Shown: one piece after another, positions 25,317 through 34,026 of the stretch | Layout: every line of letters begins with the position of its first letter | Numbering within the stretch: position 1 is the first letter of the stretch | Assembly (NCBI GenBank): GCA_964632995.1 | Contig: CAZWDL010000014.1 | Span: 1 to 64,000 of the forward strand | Direction: 5' to 3' | Origin: CAZWDL01 sp964632995 | GTDB taxonomy: Bacteria; Bacteroidota; Bacteroidia; Chitinophagales; Saprospiraceae | Length of the DNA stretch: 64,000 bases | Made by a program: the position numbers and the translations under genes | The notes under the pieces: model-generated | The model's database searches: none | What the model saw: only the letters and a program-made list of their open reading frames with translations | Told to the model about the DNA's origin: nothing

Positions 25317-27215
25317 ATGAGGCTTTTCTTCTCCCTTTTTCTTTCGTGTTTATTTTTTCTCCCTCTTTTTTCGCAGATATCGCAACTTCCCCTTCCCAAC
25401 GCGCAGCAGCTCGCCTGGCAGGAAGCGGAATTCGGCGTCGTTTTTCATTATGACCTGCACGTGTTTGACGGGCGGCCCTACCGGCAGCAGAACAACCGGA
25501 TCAAGCCGGTAGCGGATTACAATATTTTTCATCCGGCGCGGCTGGACACCGATCAGTGGATCAAGGCTGCCAAGGACGCCGGCGCTACCTTTGCCATTTT
25601 GACAGCCACGCAGGAAACAGGTTTTGCGCTGTACCAGTCAGATGTCAACCCCTACAGCCTGAAAGCGCTTCGCTGGCGGGACGGCAAGGGAGATATCGTA
25701 CGCGACTTCGTGGAATCCTGCCGGAAATATGGCCTGAAACCGGGGATCTACGTAGGCATTCGCTGGAATGCCTTCTTCGGCATTCACAACTTCAAAGTGA
25801 GGGGCGAAGGCACCTTCCGGGACAACCGCCAGACCTATTACAATCGCATGTGCGAGGGGATGGTGGAGGAACTCTGCACCCGCTACGGCGAGCTTTTTGA
25901 AATCTGGTTCGACGGCGGCGCCGATCATCCGGATCGCGGAGTGCCCGACGTATTACCCATTGTCCAAAAATACCAGCCCAACTGCCTTTTCTACCACAAC
26001 GGCCAGCTGGCCGAGGCCCGATGGGGAGGCTCGGAGAGTGGAATGGTCGCTTATCCCTGCTGGTCAACTTTTCCCTACCCTTCCGTCGACCAGGGGCAAT
26101 CGATAGGCCACAAGCGCATACAGGCTTTCCCGGCGGTGGAAGCTTCGGCGCTTCGGATTACCATTGAGGAGTCGGTGGGAGAACCGCAGATCAAGAACTT
26201 TAGCGCTTATTACGTGAAAGATTATAACCCTGACGAAAATCTCGACCTGGGCGCCTTCGTCAAGCCGATTTCCGAGGGAAATATCTTCCGCGATGAGGCG
26301 TATTTCAACTGGGGCGGATCGATCATCAAAGGACCGCAGGGCAAGTACCACCTGTTCTACGCCCGCTGGAAACGCGATTACAGCTTTTACGGCTGGCTGA
26401 CGCATTCGGAAATCGCCCACGCCGTTGCAGAAAACCCGGCCGGTCCTTACCGCTATGTGGAAACGGTTTTGAAAGGACGAGGCCCCGGACACTGGGATGC
26501 CATTACGGCTCACAACCCCAAGATTAAGATTTTCAACGGCAAATATTACCTCTACTACATCAGCACCAATTCCGGTGATGAGGCCCTCGGAGAAGAAGCC
26601 CTGCTTGAAACCGCCCGTACCGGTTACAGCCATGACAACTGGTTGCCCCTGCGCAATAAGCAGCGTACCGGGGTAGCGATAGCCGAATCTCTAGACGGTC
26701 CCTGGCGTCGTTTCGACGCCCCCATTGTTGAACCGGCCGGTCCTATCACTACGCTTACCGTCAATCCCGCTATCACTCGAGGCCCCGACGAGAACTATTA
26801 TTTAATCGTAAAGGGGGATAAACCGGACGAAACGCGCTTTATCCGCAATCAGGCGATGGCTACCTCGAGGTCGCCCACCGGTCCCTTTACCGTTCAACCT
26901 GAACCGGTCATCGGTGATCTCGATACGGAAGATGCTTCGCTTTGGTACGATGAAGAACGGCGGCGTTTTTACGCCGTATTTCACGGCCATTCCTTCATTG
27001 GGCTGATTACTTCCGTTGACGGGCTGAATTGGGAAAAAGCCACGCATTACCAGGTGATTCCGAAAAAGCTGCGCCTTGCAGGTGGCGGTTTTCTGACCCC
27101 TGATCGGCTGGAGCGGCCTTTCGTTTTTTTCGAAGAGGGAGAGCCTAAGGCGCTATTGCTGGCCGCGAAGCAGGGAGCGGATTCCTATACGGTGGTCGTG
27201 GAACTGGACCGGTGA
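25317..27215 (+). CDS. Chimeric GH29-like (alpha-L-fucosidase) plus GH43-like glycosidase
   Basis: The 632-residue exported protein (signal peptide to about residue 20) opens as a GH29 barrel: WQEAEFGVVFHYDLHVF, ATFAILTATQETGFALYQSD, DFVESCRKYGLKPGIYVGI and the nucleophile-bearing EIWFDGGADHP (Asp199). After YPCWSTFP (about residue 253) it jumps to the C-terminal GH29 beta-domain pattern (GHKRIQAFP, ALRITIEES, IKNFSAYYV, 264-300), so much of the usual intermediate sequence is absent. From about residue 318 a five-bladed GH43/GH117-like propeller follows (YFNWGGSIIKGPQGKYHLFYARW, HWDAITAHNPKI, VNPAITRGPDENYYLIVKG). It may act on fucosylated or sulfated glycans. The N-terminal domain may no longer be catalytic. 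Confidence 0.78.
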   Translation: MRLFFSLFLSCLFFLPLFSQISQLPLPNAQQLAWQEAEFGVVFHYDLHVFDGRPYRQQNNRIKPVADYNIFHPARLDTDQWIKAAKDAGATFAILTATQETGFALYQSDVNPYSLKALRWRDGKGDIVRDFVESCRKYGLKPGIYVGIRWNAFFGIHNFKVRGEGTFRDNRQTYYNRMCEGMVEELCTRYGELFEIWFDGGADHPDRGVPDVLPIVQKYQPNCLFYHNGQLAEARWGGSESGMVAYPCWSTFPYPSVDQGQSIGHKRIQAFPAVEASALRITIEESVGEPQIKNFSAYYVKDYNPDENLDLGAFVKPISEGNIFRDEAYFNWGGSIIKGPQGKYHLFYARWKRDYSFYGWLTHSEIAHAVAENPAGPYRYVETVLKGRGPGHWDAITAHNPKIKIFNGKYYLYYISTNSGDEALGEEALLETARTGYSHDNWLPLRNKQRTGVAIAESLDGPWRRFDAPIVEPAGPITTLTVNPAITRGPDENYYLIVKGDKPDETRFIRNQAMATSRSPTGPFTVQPEPVIGDLDTEDASLWYDEERRRFYAVFHGHSFIGLITSVDGLNWEKATHYQVIPKKLRLAGGGFLTPDRLERPFVFFEEGEPKALLLAAKQGADSYTVVVELDR

Positions 27216-27228
27216 GCGTTTCTTAATT

Positions 27229-27390
27229 AGAAGTGATTTAGACTTTTCTCACTGGCCTATCAAAAACGTCTTTTCGCTCCATTTTCGACTTTTTTTCGTT
27301 ACGTAGCGCCGCTATGCGCCTCAAAAGAAACCCAAAATGGAACGAAAATCCTGTTTTCTCGGCTGCAGTAGAATAGTCTAAACCACTTCT
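27229..27390. repeat. 162-bp palindromic element E2
   Basis: The outer arms AGAAGTGATTTAGAC (27229-27243) and GTCTAAACCACTTCT (27376-27390) are inverted repeats. A second inner pair, TTTTCGCTCCATTTT versus AAAATGGAACGAAAA, continues the palindrome. The centre is TAGC-GCC-GCTA, bordered by AACG-type and AGGCG-type blocks as in E1 and E3. It lies between the GH29/GH43 gene and the GT39 gene and has no coding capacity. Confidence 0.68.
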
Positions 27391-27512
27391 TAGCCCCGCC
27401 TTTCGCAGTATTGCAAAAAAAGCCCTAATATTGCCCCGTTTTTCAGGGACTTTTGCTTATCCTGGCCATTGAAAATCAACGGCCTGTGAGCGCCCTCGGT
27501 ATTAAAACAGAA

Positions 27513-29213
27513 ATGAAAACGACGCGCAGCACCTTACTGTTATTCCTCGGCGCCTGGCTACTGCTCAACCTGCTACAGGCCGGCCTGACGGAACTGGACC
27601 CTGATGAAGCCTACTACCGGGCTTATGCCCAGGAGCTCGACTGGGGCTACTTCGACCATCCACCGATGATTGCCTTAATGATCCGGATAGGATCCACGCT
27701 GTTGCCGGGAGAACTGGGCGTGCGCCTGATGACAATACTGTTGTCTGCCCTGAGCCTGTACCTGATGTGGGTGCTGGTGGGGCGTCCGCGGGAAAGGGGC
27801 GCGCTGCTTACGATTATGGCACTTCTGGCGGCGATGCCTTTCCTGCACGTTTACGGTTTCGTTGCCACACCGGACAGTCCGCTGATCTTTTTTACCGTTT
27901 TGTTTTTTCTGACTTACCAGCGCTTTCTGCGCTCCGGCAACTGGTTGAATACACTGGCCTGGGGCGCCTGCATGGCGGGCTTGCTGTACAGCAAATACCA
28001 CGGAGTGCTGATTATCGGTTTTACAGTTTTGTCCAATCTGCAATTACTGCGGCGGCCAAAATTTTACCTGGCGGCGCTGTGGGGCGCCCTGCTGTTTCTC
28101 CCCCATCTGCTCTGGCAAATCGATAACCACTTTCCTTCCTTCCGCTATCACCTGATGGAGCGGAACAACGTTTTCGAGTGGAAGGACCTGTACAGCTATC
28201 TGATCAACCAGCTCGTTATTTTCAATCCTTTTATTTTCCCGCTCCTGGTGGCGGCCCTGATCAAAAGGAAGCCGTCGGAGGACAACTCCCTGCGTATGGC
28301 AGAGCGCGCCTATACATTTACCATCATCGGGTTTTGGCTATTCTTTTTCGCTATGATCATACGGGGGCACGTGGAGCCGCAATGGACGGCTGTATTAAGT
28401 ATTCCCCTTATCGCACTGGCCTATCGCTACGGATTGGGGCGTCCCCGGTATCAGCGACGCCTTCGCAACCTGGCCCTGGTTTCACTGCTGCCTCTTCTGG
28501 CGTTCCGGGTGTTGATCATGAAAGGCGTCTTGGAAGACCGGATTCCGCTCTTTCACAAACGGCACTGGGTGTATGAATTGGAAAAGGAGGTCGGCGACCT
28601 GCCCGTCCTGTTCCTCAATACCTTTCGGGGGCCATCTACTTACGAGTTTTACACCGGTAACGAAGCCGTAGCTGTGAATACGATTACGGCGGTGCGCAAT
28701 AATCAATATTCCTTATGGGACAGGGAAAAGATATTACAAGGAGAACGGATCGTAGTATTGGGCGATTTGGGATGGCCTTGCGAAGGCTGCCGGGAGCTGA
28801 GCCTGGATGGAAAAGCACGACAATATGAAATAGTTGATGATTTTCAGGCGGGGATGAGCCTGGAGTTCCATATTCTGGAGGTTCGGCAGAACTGGCAGGC
28901 CGGGGCGGTGCAGCAGGTGCTGGTGGAAATACATAATCCTTACAACTACGATCTCCGGCTGCGCAGTGGCGAACTGCCGGTGCGGCCGGTTGCGCTTTTT
29001 AATCCGGAGCCGGAGGTTTGGCGTATTGCCGCCACCCGCTTCGAGTTGCCGGATAATCTGATCATAGCAGGAGAGCGGCGACGGGTTCTGATGGAATTTG
29101 ACCTGGACCCCGACTGGGAGGGGGATTACCGGTTTACCATAGGCGTACAAATTGGGGATATTCCTCCCCTATTGCCGGACGATATGATTCCCGTACAGGT
29201 TGAGGGGCGTTAG
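27513..29213 (+). CDS. GT39 family glycosyltransferase (ArnT-like)
   Basis: I start the protein at the ATG at 27513 (MKTTRSTLLLFLGAWLL), giving 566 residues; an upstream extension to 27453 is hydrophilic and not family-like. Residues 8-400 contain about a dozen hydrophobic helices. The first periplasmic loop carries LTELDPDEAYYRAYAQELDWG and YFDHPPM, the acidic and His-Pro-Pro signatures of polyprenyl-phosphate-sugar-dependent GT39/PMT transferases such as ArnT. The soluble C-terminal part (from about residue 440) is a beta-rich domain (EFHILEVRQNW, RVLMEFDLDPDWEGDYRFTIGV). It probably adds a sugar to lipid A, a surface glycan or a protein on the periplasmic side of the inner membrane. A second GT39 gene follows. 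Confidence 0.85.
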   Translation: MKTTRSTLLLFLGAWLLLNLLQAGLTELDPDEAYYRAYAQELDWGYFDHPPMIALMIRIGSTLLPGELGVRLMTILLSALSLYLMWVLVGRPRERGALLTIMALLAAMPFLHVYGFVATPDSPLIFFTVLFFLTYQRFLRSGNWLNTLAWGACMAGLLYSKYHGVLIIGFTVLSNLQLLRRPKFYLAALWGALLFLPHLLWQIDNHFPSFRYHLMERNNVFEWKDLYSYLINQLVIFNPFIFPLLVAALIKRKPSEDNSLRMAERAYTFTIIGFWLFFFAMIIRGHVEPQWTAVLSIPLIALAYRYGLGRPRYQRRLRNLALVSLLPLLAFRVLIMKGVLEDRIPLFHKRHWVYELEKEVGDLPVLFLNTFRGPSTYEFYTGNEAVAVNTITAVRNNQYSLWDREKILQGERIVVLGDLGWPCEGCRELSLDGKARQYEIVDDFQAGMSLEFHILEVRQNWQAGAVQQVLVEIHNPYNYDLRLRSGELPVRPVALFNPEPEVWRIAATRFELPDNLIIAGERRRVLMEFDLDPDWEGDYRFTIGVQIGDIPPLLPDDMIPVQVEGR

Positions 29214-29291
29214 AAATAAGAAACGGGGGAGGGTTCTGCTCCATGTCTTCGTAGAATATTTTAGAACTTTGCACGGAAAACCGCACTGTAT

Positions 29292-31007
29292 TTGAAGCTC
29301 GAACCAATCCGCATACCGCAAGCGCAATTACCCACCTGGATGTGGTATGCGCTGTTGGGAATCGCTTTGTCGATTCACCTCCTGACATTGCCCGTCACGA
29401 TTATGGGGCCCGACGGCGCCCGTTACGCCTCCATTGCCAAAACGATGGTGGAGAACGGCAATTACTTCGAGCTTTACCTCAACGGAGAGGAGTGGCTGGA
29501 CAAACCCCATTTTCAGTTCTGGGTGACCGCCCTCAGCTACGAGCTGTTTGGCATCAATACCTTCGCCTACAAGTTTCCGGCAATCCTATTCATTTTCCTC
29601 GGCGCTTTTTACACCTATCGCCTGGCAGAACGGTTGTACAACCAGGAGGTGGCCCGCTGGTCTGCATTGATCTTTCTGACCGCCGAGCACCTGATCATTT
29701 CCAACGTGGATGTACGGGCGGAATCGTACCTGACCGGGTTGATCATCGCAGCGGTGTATCACTTCTACCGGTCGCATCAGGGCGAAGGGAATTGGGGAGG
29801 TAAGTATTTACTGGTAGGCGCCCTGTTTTCGGCGATGGCAGTGATGACCAAAGGAATCTATGTGTTGGTTCCTATCGGCTTTTCGGTGATCGGGCAGATC
29901 GTGATGCAGCGGCAGTGGCGGCAGCTCTTTCAGCCCAAGTGGTTCCTGGCGATACTGCTGACGGCTATTTTTCTGACGCCGGAACTTTACGCGCTGTACT
30001 ATCAGTTTGACGCCCATCCCGAGAAAGTGGTTTTTGGACAGACGGGCGTTTCGGGCATCCGCTTTTTCCTGTGGGACAGCCAGTGGGGGCGTTTCAGTAA
30101 TACCGGGCCGATTAAAGGCCGGGGTGATTTCTTTCTGTTTTTCCATACGGTGCTTTGGGCCTTTTTGCCCTGGGGGATCCTGTTGTACGCGGCCGTGATC
30201 CGGAAATTCCATCGAAATATTCCGAAGGTGAAAAATGGTGAAGAATTCTATACCCTTTCCGCGGCGTTGGTCACCTTTCTGCTATTTTCGCTCTCCGGGT
30301 TTCAATTGCCATATTACCTGAATATCCTTTTCCCCTTTTTTGCGATCCTGACCAGCGCCTATATTTATCGCCTTACGGCAAAAGGAGGGGTGCGGTTTTA
30401 TACCGTAGTGCAGTATATCACGATCGGGCTGCTGTTCCTGGCCGGTGTATTACTTCATTTTTTCTTCCGGCCGGAACCCTCTCCTGTATGGTTGTGGATC
30501 GGCCTGTCGGTACTGGGAGGATTGTTTTTCCTGGTACGAGCAAAAGATCAAGGACTGAAGCCGGTAGTCTTCTGGCGCTCCTGCATCGCGGCCTTTATGG
30601 TCAACCTGTATCTGATGCTGGCCTTTTATCCCAAATTGTTGAGCTACCAGGCTGGCAGCGAAGCAGCCTGGTATATCAACGAACATTTTCCCGAAGAGGA
30701 AGAGGTGACCATTTTCGGCTGGACCAACAGCGCCTTCACCTTTTACCTGGATCAACCCCTGCACTGGTACGACCTGGAAACCATTCGCCGAAAGGCCAAA
30801 GGGGAAGACCTGCTGGTGCTAGCCACACCGGAAGGGTACGAGGAACTGATGGAAGCAGGGATGGAAACAGAGGTGGTCCGGACTTTCGACTACTGGCGCC
30901 TGACGCTGCTGACGGGCCCCTTTCTCCACTATAAGACCAGAGATGAAGTATTGGAAAAACGATTTTTGCTGCGCGTGGGACAGGGGGATAAAGAGAAAGG
31001 AGGATAG
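29292..31007 (+). CDS. GT39 family glycosyltransferase (PMT_2 type)
   Basis: The 571-residue protein starts at a TTG at 29292; no better ATG precedes the first helix. It has the GT39 pattern of multiple membrane helices and first-loop signatures GPDGARYASIAKTMVENG, EWLDKPHFQFW and ELFGINTFAYKFPA. The C-terminal 100 residues form a soluble domain (ITIFGWTNSAFTFYLDQP-like segment, then WYDLETIRRKAK). The sugar donor is expected to be a polyprenyl-phosphate sugar. It lies 78 bases after the other GT39 gene and upstream of a GT9 gene, so the three may form one surface-glycan unit. Confidence 0.85.
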   Translation: MKLEPIRIPQAQLPTWMWYALLGIALSIHLLTLPVTIMGPDGARYASIAKTMVENGNYFELYLNGEEWLDKPHFQFWVTALSYELFGINTFAYKFPAILFIFLGAFYTYRLAERLYNQEVARWSALIFLTAEHLIISNVDVRAESYLTGLIIAAVYHFYRSHQGEGNWGGKYLLVGALFSAMAVMTKGIYVLVPIGFSVIGQIVMQRQWRQLFQPKWFLAILLTAIFLTPELYALYYQFDAHPEKVVFGQTGVSGIRFFLWDSQWGRFSNTGPIKGRGDFFLFFHTVLWAFLPWGILLYAAVIRKFHRNIPKVKNGEEFYTLSAALVTFLLFSLSGFQLPYYLNILFPFFAILTSAYIYRLTAKGGVRFYTVVQYITIGLLFLAGVLLHFFFRPEPSPVWLWIGLSVLGGLFFLVRAKDQGLKPVVFWRSCIAAFMVNLYLMLAFYPKLLSYQAGSEAAWYINEHFPEEEEVTIFGWTNSAFTFYLDQPLHWYDLETIRRKAKGEDLLVLATPEGYEELMEAGMETEVVRTFDYWRLTLLTGPFLHYKTRDEVLEKRFLLRVGQGDKEKGG

Positions 31008-31113
31008 GGAAATATGAATCCACGAATAATCCGGGTTAAGACTTCGTTGTTTTCGAATCAAGGTGACAAAGTAGGAGAAGTACTTTTTGGCAAATTACTT
31101 TAAAACGAGCAAG

Positions 31114-32328
31114 ATGAAAGTAGATACCATGCGGCGGATAGACAGGTGGGCGGGCATCCCACTGACCGTCCTTTTTTCCATCCCTTTCTGGATCGGCCGC
31201 CTGTTTGGGCGGCCTAAGGAACCGGATTGCCGTCGCACTCTGTTTATCGAACTGTCGGAGATGGGCAGCGCTATTCTCGTGGATCCGGCGATGCGCAAGC
31301 TGGAGCGGGAGGCGGAGGCAGAGTTGTACTTCGTCATATTCGAGGATAATGCCAAAAGCCTGGCGCTGCTTAATACGATTCCTCCGGAGCGCATCTTTAC
31401 CATGCGGGCCGATAATCTGTTCAACCTGGCTGTCGATACGCTGCGCTTCGTTTCCTGGTGCCGTAAAAAGCGAATTACCTGCGTAATCGACCTGGAGTTA
31501 TTCTCGCGGTTCACCGCGCTTTTAACAGCCATGAGCCTGGCCGGATCCCGGGTCGGCTTCCACACCGTGCATGATGAAGGGTTGTACCGGGGCAATATCT
31601 TTAATTTCCCAACCCGCTATAATCCACATGTCCATATCGCCACGAATTTCATTGCGCTGGTGAATACGGCGCTGGGCCATCATCCGCAGGCCTATCCCAT
31701 CAAGGCGGTGCCCGAGGAGGAGCTGCAACTGGCGCAGGCGAAGCTTAGTGAAACGGAACGGGATGAGGTGCGCGAAAAAATAAGAACCCTCTATCCGGAT
31801 TGGCAGGGCGAACGCCTTGTCCTGTTTAATGTAAATGCTTCCGATCTGTTGCCGCAGCGCAAGTGGCTGCCCGAATCCTTCGCCGAAAGTGCTCAAAAGC
31901 TGCTCGATACTTTTGACGACATCCTCATCTTGATGACCGGCGCCCCCGCCGAGTACGAATACGTGCAGGACGTCACGGAGCGAGTCGGCCGTCAGCGCTG
32001 TGTCAACTCGGCCGGTCATTTTAAATTTGAAGAACTGGCGCCCCTCTACAGCATCAGCACCCTCATGCTGACCAACGATTCGGGGCCGGCGCACTTCGCC
32101 TCGGTCACGCCCTTGAAGGTTTTCGTTATCTTCGGTCCGGAGACGCCGGCACTGTACGGACCGCTGGGCAATGCCGAGTCATTCTACCTGGGCCTGCCCT
32201 GCTCGCCCTGTGTTAGCGCGGCCAATCACCGTAAGACGACCTGCATCCCAAGACCCTGTATTACGGGAATCGGTGTAGGAGTAGTGACGGGGGCGCTGAC
32301 GAGTTATTTGGTGGAGAAAAAGGAATAG
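31114..32328 (+). CDS. GT9 family glycosyltransferase (heptosyltransferase-like)
   Basis: I start at the ATG at 31114, giving 404 residues. The N-terminal half has a Rossmann-like layout (TLFIELSEMGSAILVDPAM, VIDLELFSRFTALLTAM, GFHTVHDEGLYR). The C-terminal half has the nucleotide-sugar-binding signatures VLFNVNASDLLPQRKW, MLTNDSGPAHFAS and VIFGPETPALYGPLG. It ends with a cysteine-rich segment (PCSPCVSAANHRKTTC) seen in many Bacteroidota GT9 proteins. An N-terminal hydrophobic helix (about residues 12-30) may anchor it at the inner membrane. The role is probably to add a sugar to lipopolysaccharide or capsule. Confidence 0.85.
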   Translation: MKVDTMRRIDRWAGIPLTVLFSIPFWIGRLFGRPKEPDCRRTLFIELSEMGSAILVDPAMRKLEREAEAELYFVIFEDNAKSLALLNTIPPERIFTMRADNLFNLAVDTLRFVSWCRKKRITCVIDLELFSRFTALLTAMSLAGSRVGFHTVHDEGLYRGNIFNFPTRYNPHVHIATNFIALVNTALGHHPQAYPIKAVPEEELQLAQAKLSETERDEVREKIRTLYPDWQGERLVLFNVNASDLLPQRKWLPESFAESAQKLLDTFDDILILMTGAPAEYEYVQDVTERVGRQRCVNSAGHFKFEELAPLYSISTLMLTNDSGPAHFASVTPLKVFVIFGPETPALYGPLGNAESFYLGLPCSPCVSAANHRKTTCIPRPCITGIGVGVVTGALTSYLVEKKE

Positions 32329-32331
32329 GGA

Positions 32332-33012
32332 TCACTGGAAAATCCAGCCTGCGGAACTCCGGCCATCACGGGTTAAAAAACTGACCTTAAACCAGGTGCC
32401 GGAAATGGCTTGCGCTTTCCCATCCTGCCTTTTCTCGGCGGGGAAAACATCTTTTTTATCCGGATTGATTTTGGTGAAAAAGCTCAATGACCTGGAACTG
32501 ACTATTTCGTGCGGGCTCTCGAAGTCCGGACGTTCAAATAAATGCAGATCGATGCCGGCGGCAGGGCTTGCGTTGTTGATTTTAACGGCTCTACCTCCGC
32601 TGTGCGGTTTGTCCATAGCCTTCACAAGGGGATTGCCTTCTTCCGATAGATCGATAAGCTGTTTCTTTTTCAGCTGAATTTTTTTATCCTTTCCGGAAGA
32701 GAAAACAGATTCTTTAAATACGGAGTAGCCCGGTTTGACGAAGTAAATGAAAGCAGGGGAGCCTTCTAATACATTAAACTGAAGCCGGAAATCCCCCTCT
32801 TCGGAGGTAGGTTCATGATAGACTTCTTTTAGATTACCCAGACAAGAAAGTTCTTTACAATCCTGCTTTATCACCACAACGCGTACACTTTCGAGGCCCT
32901 TTTCCTTGTGAATGACTTTTCCGGAAACGACAATAGAGACTTCCTCTTTCCGAAAGGCAAGGAAAAGTAGCAACAGGGAAGTAAAAAGGATAAGCGGCAG
33001 GGCTTTTTTCAT
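32332..33012 (-). CDS. Exported hypothetical protein with carboxypeptidase-regulatory-like domain
   Basis: The 226-residue protein has a signal peptide (MKKALPLILFTSLLLLFLAF). An Ig-like beta-sandwich begins with VVSGKVIHKEKGLESVRVVV, contains paired cysteines (KQDCKELSC) and has the strand FRLQFNVLEGSPAFIYFVKPGY. A linker and a short beta domain ending WFKVSFLTRDGRSSAGWIFQ follow; the end resembles a bacterial SH3-like fold. I do not recognise the family. It is convergent with the GT9 gene and four bases from its stop, and it lies about 90 bases downstream of element E3. Confidence 0.6.
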   Translation of the reverse strand: MKKALPLILFTSLLLLFLAFRKEEVSIVVSGKVIHKEKGLESVRVVVIKQDCKELSCLGNLKEVYHEPTSEEGDFRLQFNVLEGSPAFIYFVKPGYSVFKESVFSSGKDKKIQLKKKQLIDLSEEGNPLVKAMDKPHSGGRAVKINNASPAAGIDLHLFERPDFESPHEIVSSRSLSFFTKINPDKKDVFPAEKRQDGKAQAISGTWFKVSFLTRDGRSSAGWIFQ

Positions 33013-33101
33013 GGTTGCGGGAGCTTGATTTTTGGGATATGCGATCCAATATAAAGGCTTTTCAGATTTAATTCAAGTTTTTATAAAACGTTAACATTTA
33101 G

Positions 33102-33263
33102 CGACGGGCAATCAATAACTGTCGGGTTTTCTAGGAGCGCTTTTTCCTTTATCCGGCGTTGATGAACCGCCTCCCTTAGCGCTGCTAAGGTCGGGAACCT
33201 TCGCCTCGGCTAAAGAAAAAATCACTTGCCTATCTAAACCCGACACTTATTAATCGCCCGTCG
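33102..33263. repeat. 162-bp palindromic element E3
   Basis: The arms CGACGGGCAATCAATAACTG and (reverse complement of the other end) CGACGGGCGATTAATAAGTG are followed by GTCGGGTTT on both sides. The core contains CCTTAGC-GCT-GCTAAGG bordered by GCGTTGATGAACCG and GAACCTTCGCCT. The last block and GCGTT.A.GAACCG are also present in E1. It lies between two minus-strand genes and has no coding capacity. Confidence 0.7.
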
Positions 33264-33275
33264 TTTAGGAGCTTG

Positions 33276-33770
33276 TCATTTAGGCTTGAGATGGAAGTCA
33301 GTTTTTATAATTTTATTTTCGCCTAGAGGAATATCTACTGTTTTGGTCTCGTAAATATATTCTTCCTGGAAACAGTTCAACCGGAGGGTCTCGTCATTTT
33401 TTCTTACGCGAAATCTTCCTGAGTAGACCCCACTACTATTTGTTTCAAATTCTACCTCTGCTTTTCCTTCTACATATACCATAGCTCCTTCCAGGGGTTT
33501 ACGGGCATTGTCGTACTCCATGACGTAGCCTTCGATATATACAGAATAGTGAGGGTTGAAAATAAATTGATCGAGCAGCCATCCTCCGGCTCCCAGGACG
33601 ATTAGAGTAGCCAGTGCAAGGATTCCTTTGCCGATGGTAGAAGAAAGTCCTTCTCTAACTCCCTTTCGCAAAATCGACAGGAAAGAAAGGTCGTCCTTGG
33701 AAGAATCCCTATCCTTACGATGCCAAGGGGGATATCTTCGCGCTGGCTTAGGTCGTTGGGAACGCTTCAT
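33276..33770 (-). CDS. Membrane-anchored hypothetical protein with Ig-like domain
   Basis: The 164-residue protein has a very basic, Arg/Pro-rich N-terminus (residues 1-40), one membrane helix (GILALATLIVLGAGGWLL, about 45-62) and a C-terminal carboxypeptidase-regulatory-like beta-sandwich (YIEGYVMEYDNARKPLEGAMV, FETNSSGVYSGRFRV). The basic N-terminus suggests that the first part stays in the cytoplasm, with the sandwich exposed outside it. Its product is like the 32332-33012 protein only in domain type; the two genes flank E3 in the same orientation. Function unknown. Confidence 0.55.
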   Translation of the reverse strand: MKRSQRPKPARRYPPWHRKDRDSSKDDLSFLSILRKGVREGLSSTIGKGILALATLIVLGAGGWLLDQFIFNPHYSVYIEGYVMEYDNARKPLEGAMVYVEGKAEVEFETNSSGVYSGRFRVRKNDETLRLNCFQEEYIYETKTVDIPLGENKIIKTDFHLKPK

Positions 33771-34026
33771 CTTGGGAAATTAAAGGAATAATGACATTTA
33801 AAAAACGAGCTGCCCTTAAAAATAGTTCAGGGTAAGCGGGGGGCGGTCTGTACCACATAAGTCCCTTTTGAGTGCGCCCCTTGCAGAAAATAGCTTATCC
33901 CAAAAGCCCTGCCCTCGCCTTCCCCGGCAAAAATCATCCAAAAATTATCCGGAAATTGACGAAAATCACTAACAAAACGGTCCTTTACTACTATCTTAAC
34001 AGCCATATAACCATCACTATATAACT

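Noticed and set aside
33940..34026. A possible Bacteroidota promoter (TTG...TATCTTA) before the V-ATPase operon
   Set aside because: The spacing between the two boxes (about 33 bases) is wrong for the -33/-7 consensus.
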